This document shows, piece by piece, positions 8,396-16,857 of a stretch of DNA of 36,033 nt; position 1 is the stretch's first letter, and every line of letters begins with the position of its first letter. Source of the DNA: CAIQPS01 sp964631965 (GTDB lineage: Bacteria; Actinomycetota; Thermoleophilia; RBG-16-64-13). The stretch is from positions 1-36,033 of the forward strand of contig CAZWAR010000015.1 in the NCBI GenBank assembly GCA_964631965.1, given 5' to 3'. A program made the translations under genes and the position numbers. The notes beneath the pieces are model-generated. The model saw only the letters and a program-made list of their open reading frames with translations, was not told the origin of the DNA and did no database searches.

Positions 8396-8424
8396 ACTAT
8401 AAGCATACAGCCGGGTATGAGAAA
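8396..8424 (-). promoter_or_regulatory. Possible promoter of the RRM gene
   Basis: On the minus strand TATAGT (8401-8396) is a good -10, with a poor -35 (TTTCTC, 8424-8419) at 17 nt. It would give a 5' leader of about 105 nt before ATG 8284. The AT-richer block 8390-8460 is the only such stretch in the gap 8285-8530; the rest shows nothing specific. Confidence 0.35.
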
Positions 8425-8530
8425 AGCAAGAGTAATCGGCACATGCTGGTGCACATTTTTGACCTGGCGGTTACCGCCGGACGTAAACATCTGGATGAGA
8501 GCGAGACCTGCGGCCCGGACGAAACTGTGC

Positions 8531-8773
8531 CTATTCGGCCGACTTCCCTCCCTGCTGCTCGTCGAGAGCGCGCAGGATACTCTGCAGTTCCGCCACCTTG
8601 CCGCTGAGGGCTGAAAGCTCGTTGGTGAGGCGCTCGGTAGCCTGGCTGACTTTCGAGCCGGCCGCCTCTTCGAGTTCGTCCTCTTGGATCAGTTCTTCGA
8701 TCTCGTCCAGGTAGAAGAAGGCTTCATCCAGCTTGAGCTTCGCCTTGTCCAGATTTCCGATGATCCGTTCCAA
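8531..8773 (-). CDS. Small coiled-coil protein, 80 aa
   Basis: A highly charged all-helical protein with heptad-like spacing through most of its length (LDKAKLKLDEAFFYLDEIEE, then a second helix to residue 72). No family recognised; a dimeric coiled coil is the likely state. The start is TTG at 8773: GAGGAGG lies five nucleotides upstream, and no ATG or GTG sits in a suitable place. A promoter candidate and a palindrome (8801-8829) lie immediately upstream, shared with the divergent hydrolase gene. Confidence 0.68.
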   Translation of the reverse strand: MERIIGNLDKAKLKLDEAFFYLDEIEELIQEDELEEAAGSKVSQATERLTNELSALSGKVAELQSILRALDEQQGGKSAE

Positions 8774-8800
8774 TGGGGCCTCCTCGGGGTATGCGCCTGT

Positions 8801-8829
8801 ATATTACACACAGTGGACGCCACTGTGGA
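8801..8829 (-). promoter_or_regulatory. Promoter with overlapping palindrome
   Basis: On the minus strand TCCACA (8829-8824), 17 nt and TAATAT (8806-8801) form a fair sigma70 promoter for the coiled-coil gene, with a leader of about 20 nt. A perfect inverted repeat, CACAGTGG-ACG-CCACTGTG (8809-8827), fills the spacer and part of the -35. That is a usual place for a repressor operator and could affect both divergent genes. Confidence 0.5.
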
Positions 8830-8849
8830 TAGTCACAAGGAGGTTCCAG

Positions 8850-9602
8850 GTGCCGGTCTCGGGCCCAGCCGTCATGAAGATAGAAGTGTCACCAGGGGTC
8901 TCCGTCACGGCGAAAGCGGAGATGCCCGCCCGCCTGGGACCAGAGACCGCGGTGTTTCTTCTCGCTCACGGCGCCAACAACGACTTGGACTATCCCCTGC
9001 TCGCGAGCATCGCCCGACGCGTGGCCTCGGAGGCCGGGGCCATGGCCGTCCGCTTCAACTTCCCCTACATGGAACGCGGCTCCAGCTCCCCCGACAGCGC
9101 GCCGCTGCTCGAGAACTGCTTCCGGCGCGTCCACGACTACGTTCTCGACGAATTGGCGGCGCCCGGGGCTCCGCTCTTTATCGGAGGAAAGTCGCTCGGC
9201 GGCCGCATCGCCGCTGAGCTGATCTCCAGGAACGAGGAGGGTGAAGGTATCGTGGCCACCGGGCTGGTGGTGCTCGGCTACCCCCTCCATCGCCCCGGGC
9301 ACAAAGAGAAGCTCTTCACAGAACCTCTCCGCAGGATAGGCGTCCCCAGCCTGTTCCTCATCGGAGAAAGGGACCCCTTCTGCGATCCCGAACTCCTGCG
9401 GCCGCTATTGGAGCGGCTCATCCATCCCGGCAGACTCGTGGTGGTGCCTGGTGGCGACCATTCGCTCCATCGGAGCGGCGCCGGGAGGGCGGCCGGGGCG
9501 GCGCCGGGCGGCGCTCCCACAGACGAGTCGGACGAGTTCGGGGACGTGGCTGCCGAAGTAGCGCGGTTCGTGGCCGACAACGGCGAGCCGGCGCGAGGAT
9601 AG
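8850..9602 (+). CDS. Alpha/beta hydrolase, KANL3/Tex30-like
   Basis: A 250-aa alpha/beta-hydrolase with a complete predicted triad: nucleophile Ser in GGKSLGGR, Asp in GERDPFCD and His in GGDHSLHR. An early LLAHGANND supplies the oxyanion-loop region. The overall pattern (GG-S-GGR, small size, no lid) matches the KANL3/Tex30 dienelactone hydrolase-like group, whose bacterial substrates are largely unknown. GTG 8850 is preferred over ATG 8874 because AAGGAGG lies six nucleotides before it. A Gly/Ala-rich insertion (about residues 210-225) follows the catalytic His. Confidence 0.85.
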   Translation: MPVSGPAVMKIEVSPGVSVTAKAEMPARLGPETAVFLLAHGANNDLDYPLLASIARRVASEAGAMAVRFNFPYMERGSSSPDSAPLLENCFRRVHDYVLDELAAPGAPLFIGGKSLGGRIAAELISRNEEGEGIVATGLVVLGYPLHRPGHKEKLFTEPLRRIGVPSLFLIGERDPFCDPELLRPLLERLIHPGRLVVVPGGDHSLHRSGAGRAAGAAPGGAPTDESDEFGDVAAEVARFVADNGEPARG

Positions 9603-9609
9603 CCGAGAG

Positions 9610-10548
9610 CTACGGCGCCGGCGGCGCCTGCTCCAGGGCCATCTCCGGCTCCCGCTCAGAACCGACCCGGGCAACGAGAGTCCCCCCGAACACCAGGGCG
9701 AAGCCAAGGAGGGTCCGCAGGGTCAACCGGTCGTAGCCGACGGCGATCGACGAGAGGAGAGCGAACACCCCCTCCAGGCTCATGATCAGTCCGGCCAGGG
9801 TGGCGGGGGTATGCTTCTGTCCGAAGACCACCAGCACGTATGCCACCAGGCTGCCCATGATGCCGGTCCAGAACACCGCGCCGGTGGAAGCCCAGCCGGG
9901 GAAGAGCGCCGGTTGCTCGAAAGCGAACGAGCTGATCAGCGACAGAACCGCGCAGGTGGCGAGTTGCACTTGTACGAAGGCCAGTGAGTCGATGCGTTTC
10001 GAGCCGTAGGCTACGCCGAGGATATGGAAGGCCCAGAAGACGGTGCCGAGCAGAGTCCAGATCTCGCCCCAGCCGAAAGCCAGGTGCCCGTACAGCGTGA
10101 GGACTGCGAAGCCGCCGACCACGACCACCACTCCGATGCCGACCATAGGTGACGGCCAGCGCCCGGTGCCCAGGCCGAGGAAGACGGGGACGAGGATCAC
10201 GTAGAGCCCGGTGAGAAATCCGGAGACAGCGGGCGAGGTTGACACAAGCCCCAGGGTCTGGCAGGCGAATCCACCAAAAAGAAGGACCCCGACGCCGATG
10301 CCGATCGACCACTCCTGCCGGCTCAAGCTCCTCATCCGGTTCCACGAGAGAGGCAGCAGGAATACCGAACCGACCAGAAAGCGCAGTCCGACGTAGTAGA
10401 GGGGAGGCATGTGCCCCATGGCCATCTTGACCAGGATGAAATTGGTGCCCCAGATGAGGGCGGCGCCTACCAACCCAAATTCCGCGAGCAACTTCAGTCG
10501 CCTCGCATCGCGCGGCCCAGACCGCTTGAAGCGCTTCACCAACCGCAC
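9610..10548 (-). CDS. EamA/DMT-family transporter
   Basis: A 312-aa inner-membrane permease of the drug/metabolite transporter superfamily, with two EamA repeats and about ten hydrophobic segments. The first repeat begins at FGLVGAALIWGTNFILVK, which has the family's WG-F pattern, and the second at about residue 155. Substrate not predictable; homologues export amino acids or metabolites. GTG 10548 is chosen because GAGGGGT lies upstream at good spacing and the hydrophobic core starts soon after; an in-frame TTG at 10620 would add 24 non-family residues. The end lies only 7 nt from the convergent hydrolase end. It is divergent from a LysR gene, a common arrangement for regulator and exporter. 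Confidence 0.9.
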   Translation of the reverse strand: MRLVKRFKRSGPRDARRLKLLAEFGLVGAALIWGTNFILVKMAMGHMPPLYYVGLRFLVGSVFLLPLSWNRMRSLSRQEWSIGIGVGVLLFGGFACQTLGLVSTSPAVSGFLTGLYVILVPVFLGLGTGRWPSPMVGIGVVVVVGGFAVLTLYGHLAFGWGEIWTLLGTVFWAFHILGVAYGSKRIDSLAFVQVQLATCAVLSLISSFAFEQPALFPGWASTGAVFWTGIMGSLVAYVLVVFGQKHTPATLAGLIMSLEGVFALLSSIAVGYDRLTLRTLLGFALVFGGTLVARVGSEREPEMALEQAPPAP

Positions 10549-10887
10549 GACAATACCCCTCGAGAAAGAACCATACTCTGCCGGCCTCCAGGCAGACGAA
10601 GCTCTGCGCAGCACCACCAACCGTTATCCCGGCAGCGCTCTTCACGTGGAGGCCCGCTAAATTCCCATAAATAGCATAGCCGACTCCGTTGGGGGAAAGA
10701 GTCGGCTATACGCGGGAAAAGCTGCTCAGCTCTGTGGCGATCTGGGAGGGGGGGTTCCCGGTGATCACCTTGCTTCAGTGCTCAGCCGATTGCTAGATTA
10801 GCCCTTGGTTCGTTATAAGTCCAATATATTGTTTCTATCTGTGATATAAGTTCTGTTTATCGTTTGCCGGGCCACGGCCGAGGTTGC
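10549..10887. promoter_or_regulatory. Divergent DMT-lysR intergenic region
   Basis: This 339-nt gap contains an 11-bp inverted repeat ATAGCCGACTC / GAGTCGGCTAT (10676-10686 and 10699-10709), a perfect palindrome GGTGATCACC (10760-10769), and a possible promoter TTGCTT-N18-TAGATT (10770-10799) toward lysR with an extended -10 TG. It also holds an AT-rich block (10809-10860) with two TATAAGT copies (10814-10820, 10845-10851). LysR-type regulators usually bind in such gaps; which element is used cannot be told from sequence. Confidence 0.5.
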
Positions 10888-11778
10888 ATGGAACTGTTCC
10901 AACTCAAATACTTCGTCAACATCGCCGACACGTTGAGCTTCAGCCGCTCGGCGGAGTCACTGCACGTATCGCAACCCGCGCTCAGCCACCAAATGCAGCA
11001 GTTGGAGCGGGAACTCGGGACCAAGCTGTTCGACCGCGGGCGGCGGAAGATCAAGCTCACGCCGAGCGGCGAGGTGTTCCTTCCCTTGGCTCAGGCGGTT
11101 CTCTTCCGGGCCGACGAGGCCGTGCGGGTGCTCAAAGAGCACATGGGAGTGGAGGCGGGGGATGTACGCATGGGCTGCAACCCCTCGGTAGCCACCTACG
11201 TGGCCCCCAAGATGCTGGCCAGCTTCAGGAACAGCTTTCCCAGGGTCACGGTGGAGCTGGTCGAGGGTGGGGATGCGGAATTGGCCCGTATGGTGCTGGC
11301 GGGATCCATCGATTTCGCGGTAGTGACGGCCTCGGGTTCCCCCACGACCCTCGACACGACCTATCTGACGGCCGAAGAGCTGATGGTCGTGATGCCGCCC
11401 GGGCACCGCCTGGCGGCACGGCGCTCGGTGGCGCTCACCGAGCTCGCGGAGGAGGCCTTCCTCTTCCCCTCCGAATCGTTCAACGTGACTCTCCAGGTGA
11501 TGGAGGCCTGTCGAGCGTCGGGCTTCGAACCGCAGATCCCATACCGGACCGGGTCGGTGGAGTCCGTGAAGAATTTCATCCGCCACGGTCTGGGCATCTC
11601 CGTGTTGCCCGCCATGACTTTGGGTGACATGAGCGGGGCCGGGCTGGCGATCCTCAGGGAGGAGGGCGGCTTGAGCCGCGATCTGAACCTTATCCAGGCC
11701 AAGGACCGCTCCCCCACGGGCGCGGCGCGGGCGCTGATGTTGCACGTGAAGATGTACCTGTCGGGGGACGCGGACTAG
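10888..11778 (+). CDS. LysR-family transcriptional regulator
   Basis: A 296-aa LysR-type regulator of normal length. The N-terminal winged helix-turn-helix (about residues 1-60) is clear: MELFQLKYFVNIADTLSFSR, then SLHVSQPALSHQMQQLE as the recognition helix region. The effector-binding type 2 periplasmic-fold domain follows from about residue 88 (VRMGCNPSVATYVAP). ATG 10888 matches the family start exactly, with a modest GAGG site. It is divergent from the EamA permease, its most likely target, and convergent with the ilv operon from which a strong hairpin separates it. The effector is unknown. Confidence 0.93.
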   Translation: MELFQLKYFVNIADTLSFSRSAESLHVSQPALSHQMQQLERELGTKLFDRGRRKIKLTPSGEVFLPLAQAVLFRADEAVRVLKEHMGVEAGDVRMGCNPSVATYVAPKMLASFRNSFPRVTVELVEGGDAELARMVLAGSIDFAVVTASGSPTTLDTTYLTAEELMVVMPPGHRLAARRSVALTELAEEAFLFPSESFNVTLQVMEACRASGFEPQIPYRTGSVESVKNFIRHGLGISVLPAMTLGDMSGAGLAILREEGGLSRDLNLIQAKDRSPTGAARALMLHVKMYLSGDAD

Positions 11779-11805
11779 TATCCGGACCCAGTATCCCCAA
11801 AGGAA

Positions 11806-11839
11806 GGGGCGCAGCCCGGCTGCCGCCGGGCTGCGCCCC
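11806..11839. terminator. Strong hairpin between lysR and ilvC
   Basis: A perfect 15-bp stem (11806-11820 with 11825-11839) and 4-nt loop lie between the convergent lysR and ilvC ends. On the minus strand the stem is followed by TTCCTTT, a weak T-tract; the plus side has none. It is a probable terminator for the ilv operon and perhaps bidirectional. Confidence 0.7.
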
Positions 11840-11872
11840 GAAGAAGGCATGGCTCTCAAGCCGGCCGAAGCC

Positions 11873-12871
11873 CTACTCCAGCTTGCCGCCCTTGCCCAAC
11901 CACGGCATCATCGACCGCAGCTCCCGGCCCACGACTTCGATCATGTGCTCGGATTCCTCACGCTTGATGGCATTGTAGACAGGACGGCCGGCCATGTTCT
12001 CGAGGATCCACTCGCGAGCGAACTCGCCCGTCTGGATTTCCTCGAGGATGACCTCCATCTCCTCGCGCACGTCCTCGTTGATGATCCGCTTGCCTCGGGT
12101 CATGTCGCCGTACTCGGCCGTGTCGGAGATCGAGTAGCGCATGCCGCTGATACCGTGCTCGTAAATGAGATCGACGATCAGTTTCAGCTCGTGCAGGCAT
12201 TCGAAGTAGGCGATCTCCGGCTGATAGCCGGCGTCCACCAGGGTCTCGAATCCGGCCCGCACGAGCTCGCTCACCCCGCCGCAGAGCACGGCCTGCTCGC
12301 CGAACAGGTCGGTCTCGGTCTCTTCTTTGAACGTGGTCTCGATGACGCCGGCCCGGCAGGCGCCGATGCCGGCCGCGTAGGCGAGAGCTTTCTGGAAGGC
12401 CTGTCCGGTCGCGTCCTGATAGACGGCGATGAGAGCCGGGACGCCCCCGCCCTCGGTGTACACCCGACGCACCAGGTGACCAGGGCCTTTGGGGGCGATC
12501 ATCGTGACGTCGACGAACTTCGGCGGGACGATCTGGTTGAAGTGGATGTTGAACCCGTGGGCGAACATGAGCATGTCGCCCTCTTTGAGGTTCTCGCGGA
12601 TGGCGGTCTCGTACACGACCTTCTGGGTCTGATCGGGGACCACCATCATGATGACGTCGGCCAGAGCGGCGGCGGCGTTGGCGGTCATGACCTCGAAGCC
12701 GGCGGCGGCGGCGCGATCCCACGCCGCAGAGCCGGGAGCCTCGGCCACGACGACCTTCACCCCACTGTCCCTCAGGTTCTGCGAATGGGCATGTCCCTGA
12801 CTGCCGAAGCCGATGACGGCAACGGTCTTCCCGTCAAGAAGATGCAGATCGGCATCCTTTTCGTACAGCAT
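11873..12871 (-). CDS. ilvC: Ketol-acid reductoisomerase
   Basis: Class I ketol-acid reductoisomerase, 332 aa, second step of valine/isoleucine synthesis (acetolactate isomerisation and reduction with Mg2+). The N-terminal Rossmann motif is GFGSQG (21-26). The C-terminal knotted domain has the metal ligands in DLFGEQ and the ETTFKEETETDLFGEQAV region. The cofactor loop is unusual: after strand two it reads VVVAEAPGSAAW (40-51). The usual NADPH enzymes have Gly-Leu-Arg where this has Ala43-Glu44-Ala45, so the phosphate-binding Arg is missing and a Glu sits where NADH enzymes often carry an acidic residue. NADH preference is inferred. It is the last gene of the ilv operon, 18 nt after ilvH. Confidence 0.97.
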   Translation of the reverse strand: MLYEKDADLHLLDGKTVAVIGFGSQGHAHSQNLRDSGVKVVVAEAPGSAAWDRAAAAGFEVMTANAAAALADVIMMVVPDQTQKVVYETAIRENLKEGDMLMFAHGFNIHFNQIVPPKFVDVTMIAPKGPGHLVRRVYTEGGGVPALIAVYQDATGQAFQKALAYAAGIGACRAGVIETTFKEETETDLFGEQAVLCGGVSELVRAGFETLVDAGYQPEIAYFECLHELKLIVDLIYEHGISGMRYSISDTAEYGDMTRGKRIINEDVREEMEVILEEIQTGEFAREWILENMAGRPVYNAIKREESEHMIEVVGRELRSMMPWLGKGGKLE

Positions 12872-12889
12872 CCTGCTTGGTACCTCCTC

Positions 12890-13375
12890 TTACGTCGATT
12901 TGCGGCCCCGCCCCATGGCCAGGCGCCCGGTTCGCATCAGTTCCACTATCCCGAAGGGCGCCAACACGTCGATGAAGGCGCCGACCTTCTCCCTGGTACC
13001 CGTCATCTCGATGACCAGCACCTCGCTGGTCACATCGACGATCCGCGCTCCGAAGATCTCCACCATCTGCATGATCTCTCCCCGCGCCTCGGCCCCGGCC
13101 TTGACCTTGACGAGCAGGAGTTCGCGTTCCACGCTTCCCGCCGGGTCGAGATCGCTGATCTTGAGCACGTTGATGAGCTTGTGCAGTTGCTTGGTGACCT
13201 GCTCCACCGGCTGGTCCTGCTCATCGACGGTGATGGTCATGCGCGAGAGTTGCGGGTCGCCCGTCTCCGCCACCACCAGACTGTCGATGTTGAAACCTCG
13301 GCGGGCGAACAGCCCGGCCACGCGGGTGAGGACGCCCGGCTTGTTCTCCACGAGCACCGACAGCGTGTGCTTCAT
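12890..13375 (-). CDS. ilvH: Acetolactate synthase small (regulatory) subunit
   Basis: A 161-aa regulatory subunit of acetohydroxyacid synthase. It stimulates IlvB and usually confers feedback inhibition by valine. An N-terminal ACT domain (about residues 2-75) starts with HTLSVLVENKPGVLTRVAGL and keeps the RGFNIDSL effector-site region; the C-terminal domain follows to residue 155. Its ATG at 13375 overlaps the ilvB stop (ATGA), so the subunits are translationally coupled, as fits a fixed complex. The symbol ilvN is also used for this gene. Confidence 0.96.
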   Translation of the reverse strand: MKHTLSVLVENKPGVLTRVAGLFARRGFNIDSLVVAETGDPQLSRMTITVDEQDQPVEQVTKQLHKLINVLKISDLDPAGSVERELLLVKVKAGAEARGEIMQMVEIFGARIVDVTSEVLVIEMTGTREKVGAFIDVLAPFGIVELMRTGRLAMGRGRKST

Positions 13376-15066
13376 AGTTCACGCTCCATCATGTCGTGGA
13401 CGGTGCCACCCGCTGGGATCATCGGATAGACGTTGGCTTCGCGCTTCACCCGGATATCGATGACGGCCGGGCTCGGGCTGGCGAAGGCCATCCGCAGCAC
13501 TTCTTCCAGGTCTTCCGGCCTGTCCACCCGGTGGCCTTCTGCCCCGTAGGCCTCGGCCAGCTTCACGAAGTCCGGTTGACATTCGATACAGGTATGACTG
13601 TACCGCTGGCTCCAGAACAGCTCCTGCCACTGCCGGACCATGCCCAGCCACTGGTTGTTCATGATGCAGACTTTCACCGGCAACCCATATTGCACGGCGG
13701 TGGCCAGCTCCTGCAGTGTCATCTGGAAGGAGCCGTCGCCGGCTATGTCGATGACGAGCCGATCGGGCTTCGCCACTTGGGCCCCGATGGCGGCCGGGAA
13801 GCCGAAGCCCATGGTGCCCAGGCCACCGGAGCTGATGAACTGCCGCGGGCTCCGGCACAGGTAGTGCTGCGCGGCCCACATCTGATGCTGGCCCACCTCG
13901 GTCGAGACGATCGCTTCCCCTCCGGTGACCTCCCAGATCTTGCTGACGGCCCACTCCGGCATGATCTCCCCGCCCTCCGGCTGGCGCACCGCCATAGGGT
14001 GAAGGCGCTTCCAGGCTTCCACCTGCTCCATCCAGGGCAGATGCCGGGCGGGTGACAGCTCGAGCTTCTTGAGTTCGGCCACGAGCGCGGTGAGCACCCA
14101 CTTGGCGTCACCGACGATAGGCACGTCAATTGGCACATTCTTGGAGATCTCGGCCGGATCGACGTCCACGTGGACGAAGGTGGCATGCGGAGCGAATGCG
14201 TCCAGCTTGCCCGTGACTCGGTCGTCGAAACGGACGCCCACCGCAAAGATGAGGTCCGCCTGACTGAGGACGTAGTTGGCATAGGGGGTGCCATGCATCC
14301 CAACCATGCCCATGGAGAGGTCGTGGTCTTCCGGGAAGCAGCCTTTGCCGGTCAGCGTGGTGGCCACCGGTATGTGCCCATACAGCGCCATTTCCCGCAA
14401 CTCCTCGGAAGCACCGGAGATGATCACCCCACCGCCGGCGTAGATGGCCGGACGCTCGGCCGCGGCGATGACCCGCGCCGCCTCCCTGATCTGTTTGGGA
14501 TGGCCCTTGACAGTGGGCCTGTACCCGGGAAGGTGCATCACCGGCAGCACCTGCGGATCGTAGTCCATCTCCTCTTTGGTCACGTCCACGGGCACGTCGA
14601 TGACCACCGGCCCCGGCCGTCCGGTGCCGGCAATGTAGAAGGCCTCCCGAATGGTCCGCGGTATGTCCGCCGGGTCCTTGATGAGATAGCTGTGCTTCAC
14701 GATGGGCAGGGTGATGCCGGTGACATCGGCCTCCTGGAACGAGTCGAGCCCCAGGAGATGGCGGCTCACCTGTCCGGTTATGGCGACCAGGGGCACGCTG
14801 TCCATGTACGCGTTGGCGATGGGCGTCACCAGGTTGGTCGCGCCCGGGCCCGATGTGGCCAAGCACACCCCGACCTTGCCCGACGCCCGGGCATAGCCGT
14901 CGGCCGCGTGACCCGCCCCTTGCTCGTGGCGGGCAAGGATATGGTTGATCTCTGGAAAATCGTAGAGTGCGTCGTACAGGGGAAGAAGCACTCCCCCGGG
15001 AAATCCGAAGATTGTATCGACCCCTTCGCGCTTGAGCGCTTCCAGGATCACTCGTGCTGCTCTCAT
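13372..15066 (-). CDS. ilvB: Acetolactate synthase large (catalytic) subunit
   Basis: A 564-aa ThDP-dependent acetohydroxyacid synthase. It condenses pyruvate with pyruvate or 2-oxobutyrate. The three domains are in order: PYR domain with the ThDP-activating Glu in ARHEQGAGHAADGYAR, the central FAD-binding domain, and the C-terminal PP domain with GDGSFQMTLQELATA and MNNQWLGMVRQW for Mg-diphosphate binding. Length and ends match the family. ATG 15066 has a GGAG site a few bases upstream and begins at the usual family start. It follows ilvD with 105 nt between them, a gap that contains a GGCGCC-TCGAC-GGCGCC hairpin possibly tuning expression within the operon. Confidence 0.97.
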   Translation of the reverse strand: MRAARVILEALKREGVDTIFGFPGGVLLPLYDALYDFPEINHILARHEQGAGHAADGYARASGKVGVCLATSGPGATNLVTPIANAYMDSVPLVAITGQVSRHLLGLDSFQEADVTGITLPIVKHSYLIKDPADIPRTIREAFYIAGTGRPGPVVIDVPVDVTKEEMDYDPQVLPVMHLPGYRPTVKGHPKQIREAARVIAAAERPAIYAGGGVIISGASEELREMALYGHIPVATTLTGKGCFPEDHDLSMGMVGMHGTPYANYVLSQADLIFAVGVRFDDRVTGKLDAFAPHATFVHVDVDPAEISKNVPIDVPIVGDAKWVLTALVAELKKLELSPARHLPWMEQVEAWKRLHPMAVRQPEGGEIMPEWAVSKIWEVTGGEAIVSTEVGQHQMWAAQHYLCRSPRQFISSGGLGTMGFGFPAAIGAQVAKPDRLVIDIAGDGSFQMTLQELATAVQYGLPVKVCIMNNQWLGMVRQWQELFWSQRYSHTCIECQPDFVKLAEAYGAEGHRVDRPEDLEEVLRMAFASPSPAVIDIRVKREANVYPMIPAGGTVHDMMEREL

Positions 15067-15171
15067 GTGTCTAGCTCCGTATCGCTTCTGTGCGTCACCC
15101 GTCTCCCGTGCGGCGCCGTCGAGGCGCCACCCGGGCGAGAGCCGGAGCGGTACGAGAGTCGCCGCTCGCGT

Positions 15172-16842
15172 TCAGGAAAGCGGTCCTCCGCCCCCCAGCA
15201 CGGCGCCCGTATCGGCTCCGGAGACGAAGGCTACGTAGCGGCGCAGCACGCCCGATAGCTGCCGTTCCGGGCGCTGCCACGCCGTCTTCCTCCGTTCCAG
15301 TTCCTCGTCGCTCACCTCTAGGGTCAGCTTCCGCGCGGGGATGTCTATGCTGATCATGTCCCCATCCTGGACGAGCGCTATCCCGCCGCCATCGAACGCT
15401 TCCGGCGCCACGTGGCCGATGCTGGCTCCCCGGCTCGCACCGCTGAAGCGTCCGTCGGTGATGAGCGCCACACTGGCATCGAGTCCGGCTCCTGCGATCG
15501 CCGAGGTCGGGGTGAGCATCTCGGGCATCCCAGGAGCCCCCTTCGGGCCGACGTACCGGATGACTACGACCGTGCCCGGGACAATCCTGCCTTTCTCGAT
15601 GGCCTCCATGAGAGAGGACTCTTCGTCGAAGGTCATGGCCGGGCCCCGATGCACCAGCATTTCCGGGAGGACCGCCGATTCCTTGACCACAGCACCCTTC
15701 GGGGCGAGGTTGCCGAACAGCATGGCCAAACCTCCGGTCTGCCGGTAGGGCTCCGCCAGCGTCCTGATGACGCTCTCGTCGCGGACCGGGGCCGCCTTGT
15801 ACTGGGCGGCGAGGTCGACGCCGGCGATCGTGGGCACTGAGCCGTCCACCAGCTTGGCTTCGGCCAGCCGACCGAGGACCGCCTGGACGCCGCCCGCTCT
15901 GTACAGGTCTTCCATATGCTGAGGACCCGAAGGCGCGAGCTTGACGATGTTCGGCGTGCGATCGGCAATCTCGTTGAAGGTATCGAGGCTGAGATCGACC
16001 CCTGCCTCGCTGGCGATGGCCAGGAGGTGGAGCACCGTGTTGGTGGAGCAGCCGAGGGCGGCGTCCACGGTGAGGGCGTTGCGTAGGCTGGCCTCGGTGA
16101 TGAACTCACGGGCGGTGCGGTTGTTGCGCACCACTTCAACGGCTGCCGCACCCGTCTGCCGGGCGAGCGTGAGCCGAGCCGAGTACACCGCCGGGATGGT
16201 GGCGTCGCCGGGCAGGGTGAGGCCCAGAGTCTCCATGACACAGCCCATGGAGTTGGCCGTGAAGAGGCCGGCGCAGGACCCGCAGGTGGGGCAGACCGCG
16301 TCCTCCAGGTCGCACAACTGATCGGCGGTCATCTCGTTGTTGAAGTACTTGCCCAGGCCTTCGAAGATCTGGGACAGGCTGACCTTGCGGCCTTCGTAGT
16401 CGCCGGCCAGCATCGGGCCACCCGACACGAGCACCACGGGGATATCGAGACGGGCCGCCGCCATGACCATTCCGGGCACGATCTTGTCGCAGTTGGGGAT
16501 GAGCACCAGCCCGTCCACCCCATGCGCCTTGGCCATGATCTCCANNNNNNNNNNGCGGCTCACCAGCGAGTAGTTCATACCCTCGTGGTTCATGGCCAGG
16601 CCGTCGCACACGCCGATGACGTCGAACTCGAGCGGGATACCGCCCCCCTGGTACACGCCGTACTTGACCTGCTGGGCGATGGTGTTGAGATGCATGTGCC
16701 CAGGGATCCACTCGTTGTACGAGTTGGCGATGCCGATGAGCGGCCGGTCGGCGTCGCCCCGACCCACGCCGAGAGCGCGTAGCAATGAGCGGTGGGGAGC
16801 CCGAGCCGGGCCCGAATACACGCGATGACTGATACCTTCCAA
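15172..16842 (-). CDS. ilvD: Dihydroxy-acid dehydratase (with assembly gap)
   Basis: Dihydroxy-acid dehydratase, about 556 aa, the [Fe-S] enzyme that makes the 2-oxo acids of the valine/isoleucine pathway. The family cysteines are present: one in GVCDGLAMNHEGM, one in PNCDKIVPGM and the CPTCGSC cluster followed by AGLFTANSMGC. The start is TTG at 16842, supported by an AGGGAG site six nucleotides upstream and by the family-like beginning ISHRVYSGPARAPHRS. A 10-N run at 16545-16554 interrupts the coding sequence just after SLVSR, where homologues continue with about six residues before a Val/Leu and EIMAKAHG. The true gap is therefore probably near 19 nt, and the frame is intact. First gene of ilvDBHC. 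Confidence 0.95.
   Translation of the reverse strand: MEGISHRVYSGPARAPHRSLLRALGVGRGDADRPLIGIANSYNEWIPGHMHLNTIAQQVKYGVYQGGGIPLEFDVIGVCDGLAMNHEGMNYSLVSRXXXXEIMAKAHGVDGLVLIPNCDKIVPGMVMAAARLDIPVVLVSGGPMLAGDYEGRKVSLSQIFEGLGKYFNNEMTADQLCDLEDAVCPTCGSCAGLFTANSMGCVMETLGLTLPGDATIPAVYSARLTLARQTGAAAVEVVRNNRTAREFITEASLRNALTVDAALGCSTNTVLHLLAIASEAGVDLSLDTFNEIADRTPNIVKLAPSGPQHMEDLYRAGGVQAVLGRLAEAKLVDGSVPTIAGVDLAAQYKAAPVRDESVIRTLAEPYRQTGGLAMLFGNLAPKGAVVKESAVLPEMLVHRGPAMTFDEESSLMEAIEKGRIVPGTVVVIRYVGPKGAPGMPEMLTPTSAIAGAGLDASVALITDGRFSGASRGASIGHVAPEAFDGGGIALVQDGDMISIDIPARKLTLEVSDEELERRKTAWQRPERQLSGVLRRYVAFVSGADTGAVLGGGGPLS
16545..16554. other. Assembly gap (10 N) inside ilvD
   Basis: Ten N bases fall in ilvD. 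The frame is the same on both sides, so the run is a placeholder and does not reflect a real frameshift. Confidence 0.95.
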
Positions 16843-16857
16843 GACTATCTCCCTGGG

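Noticed and set aside
11849..13429. 526-codon plus-strand frame across ilvC and ilvH
   Set aside because: Runs antisense to two firmly identified genes, with composition (Asp/His/Leu-rich) typical of a shadow.
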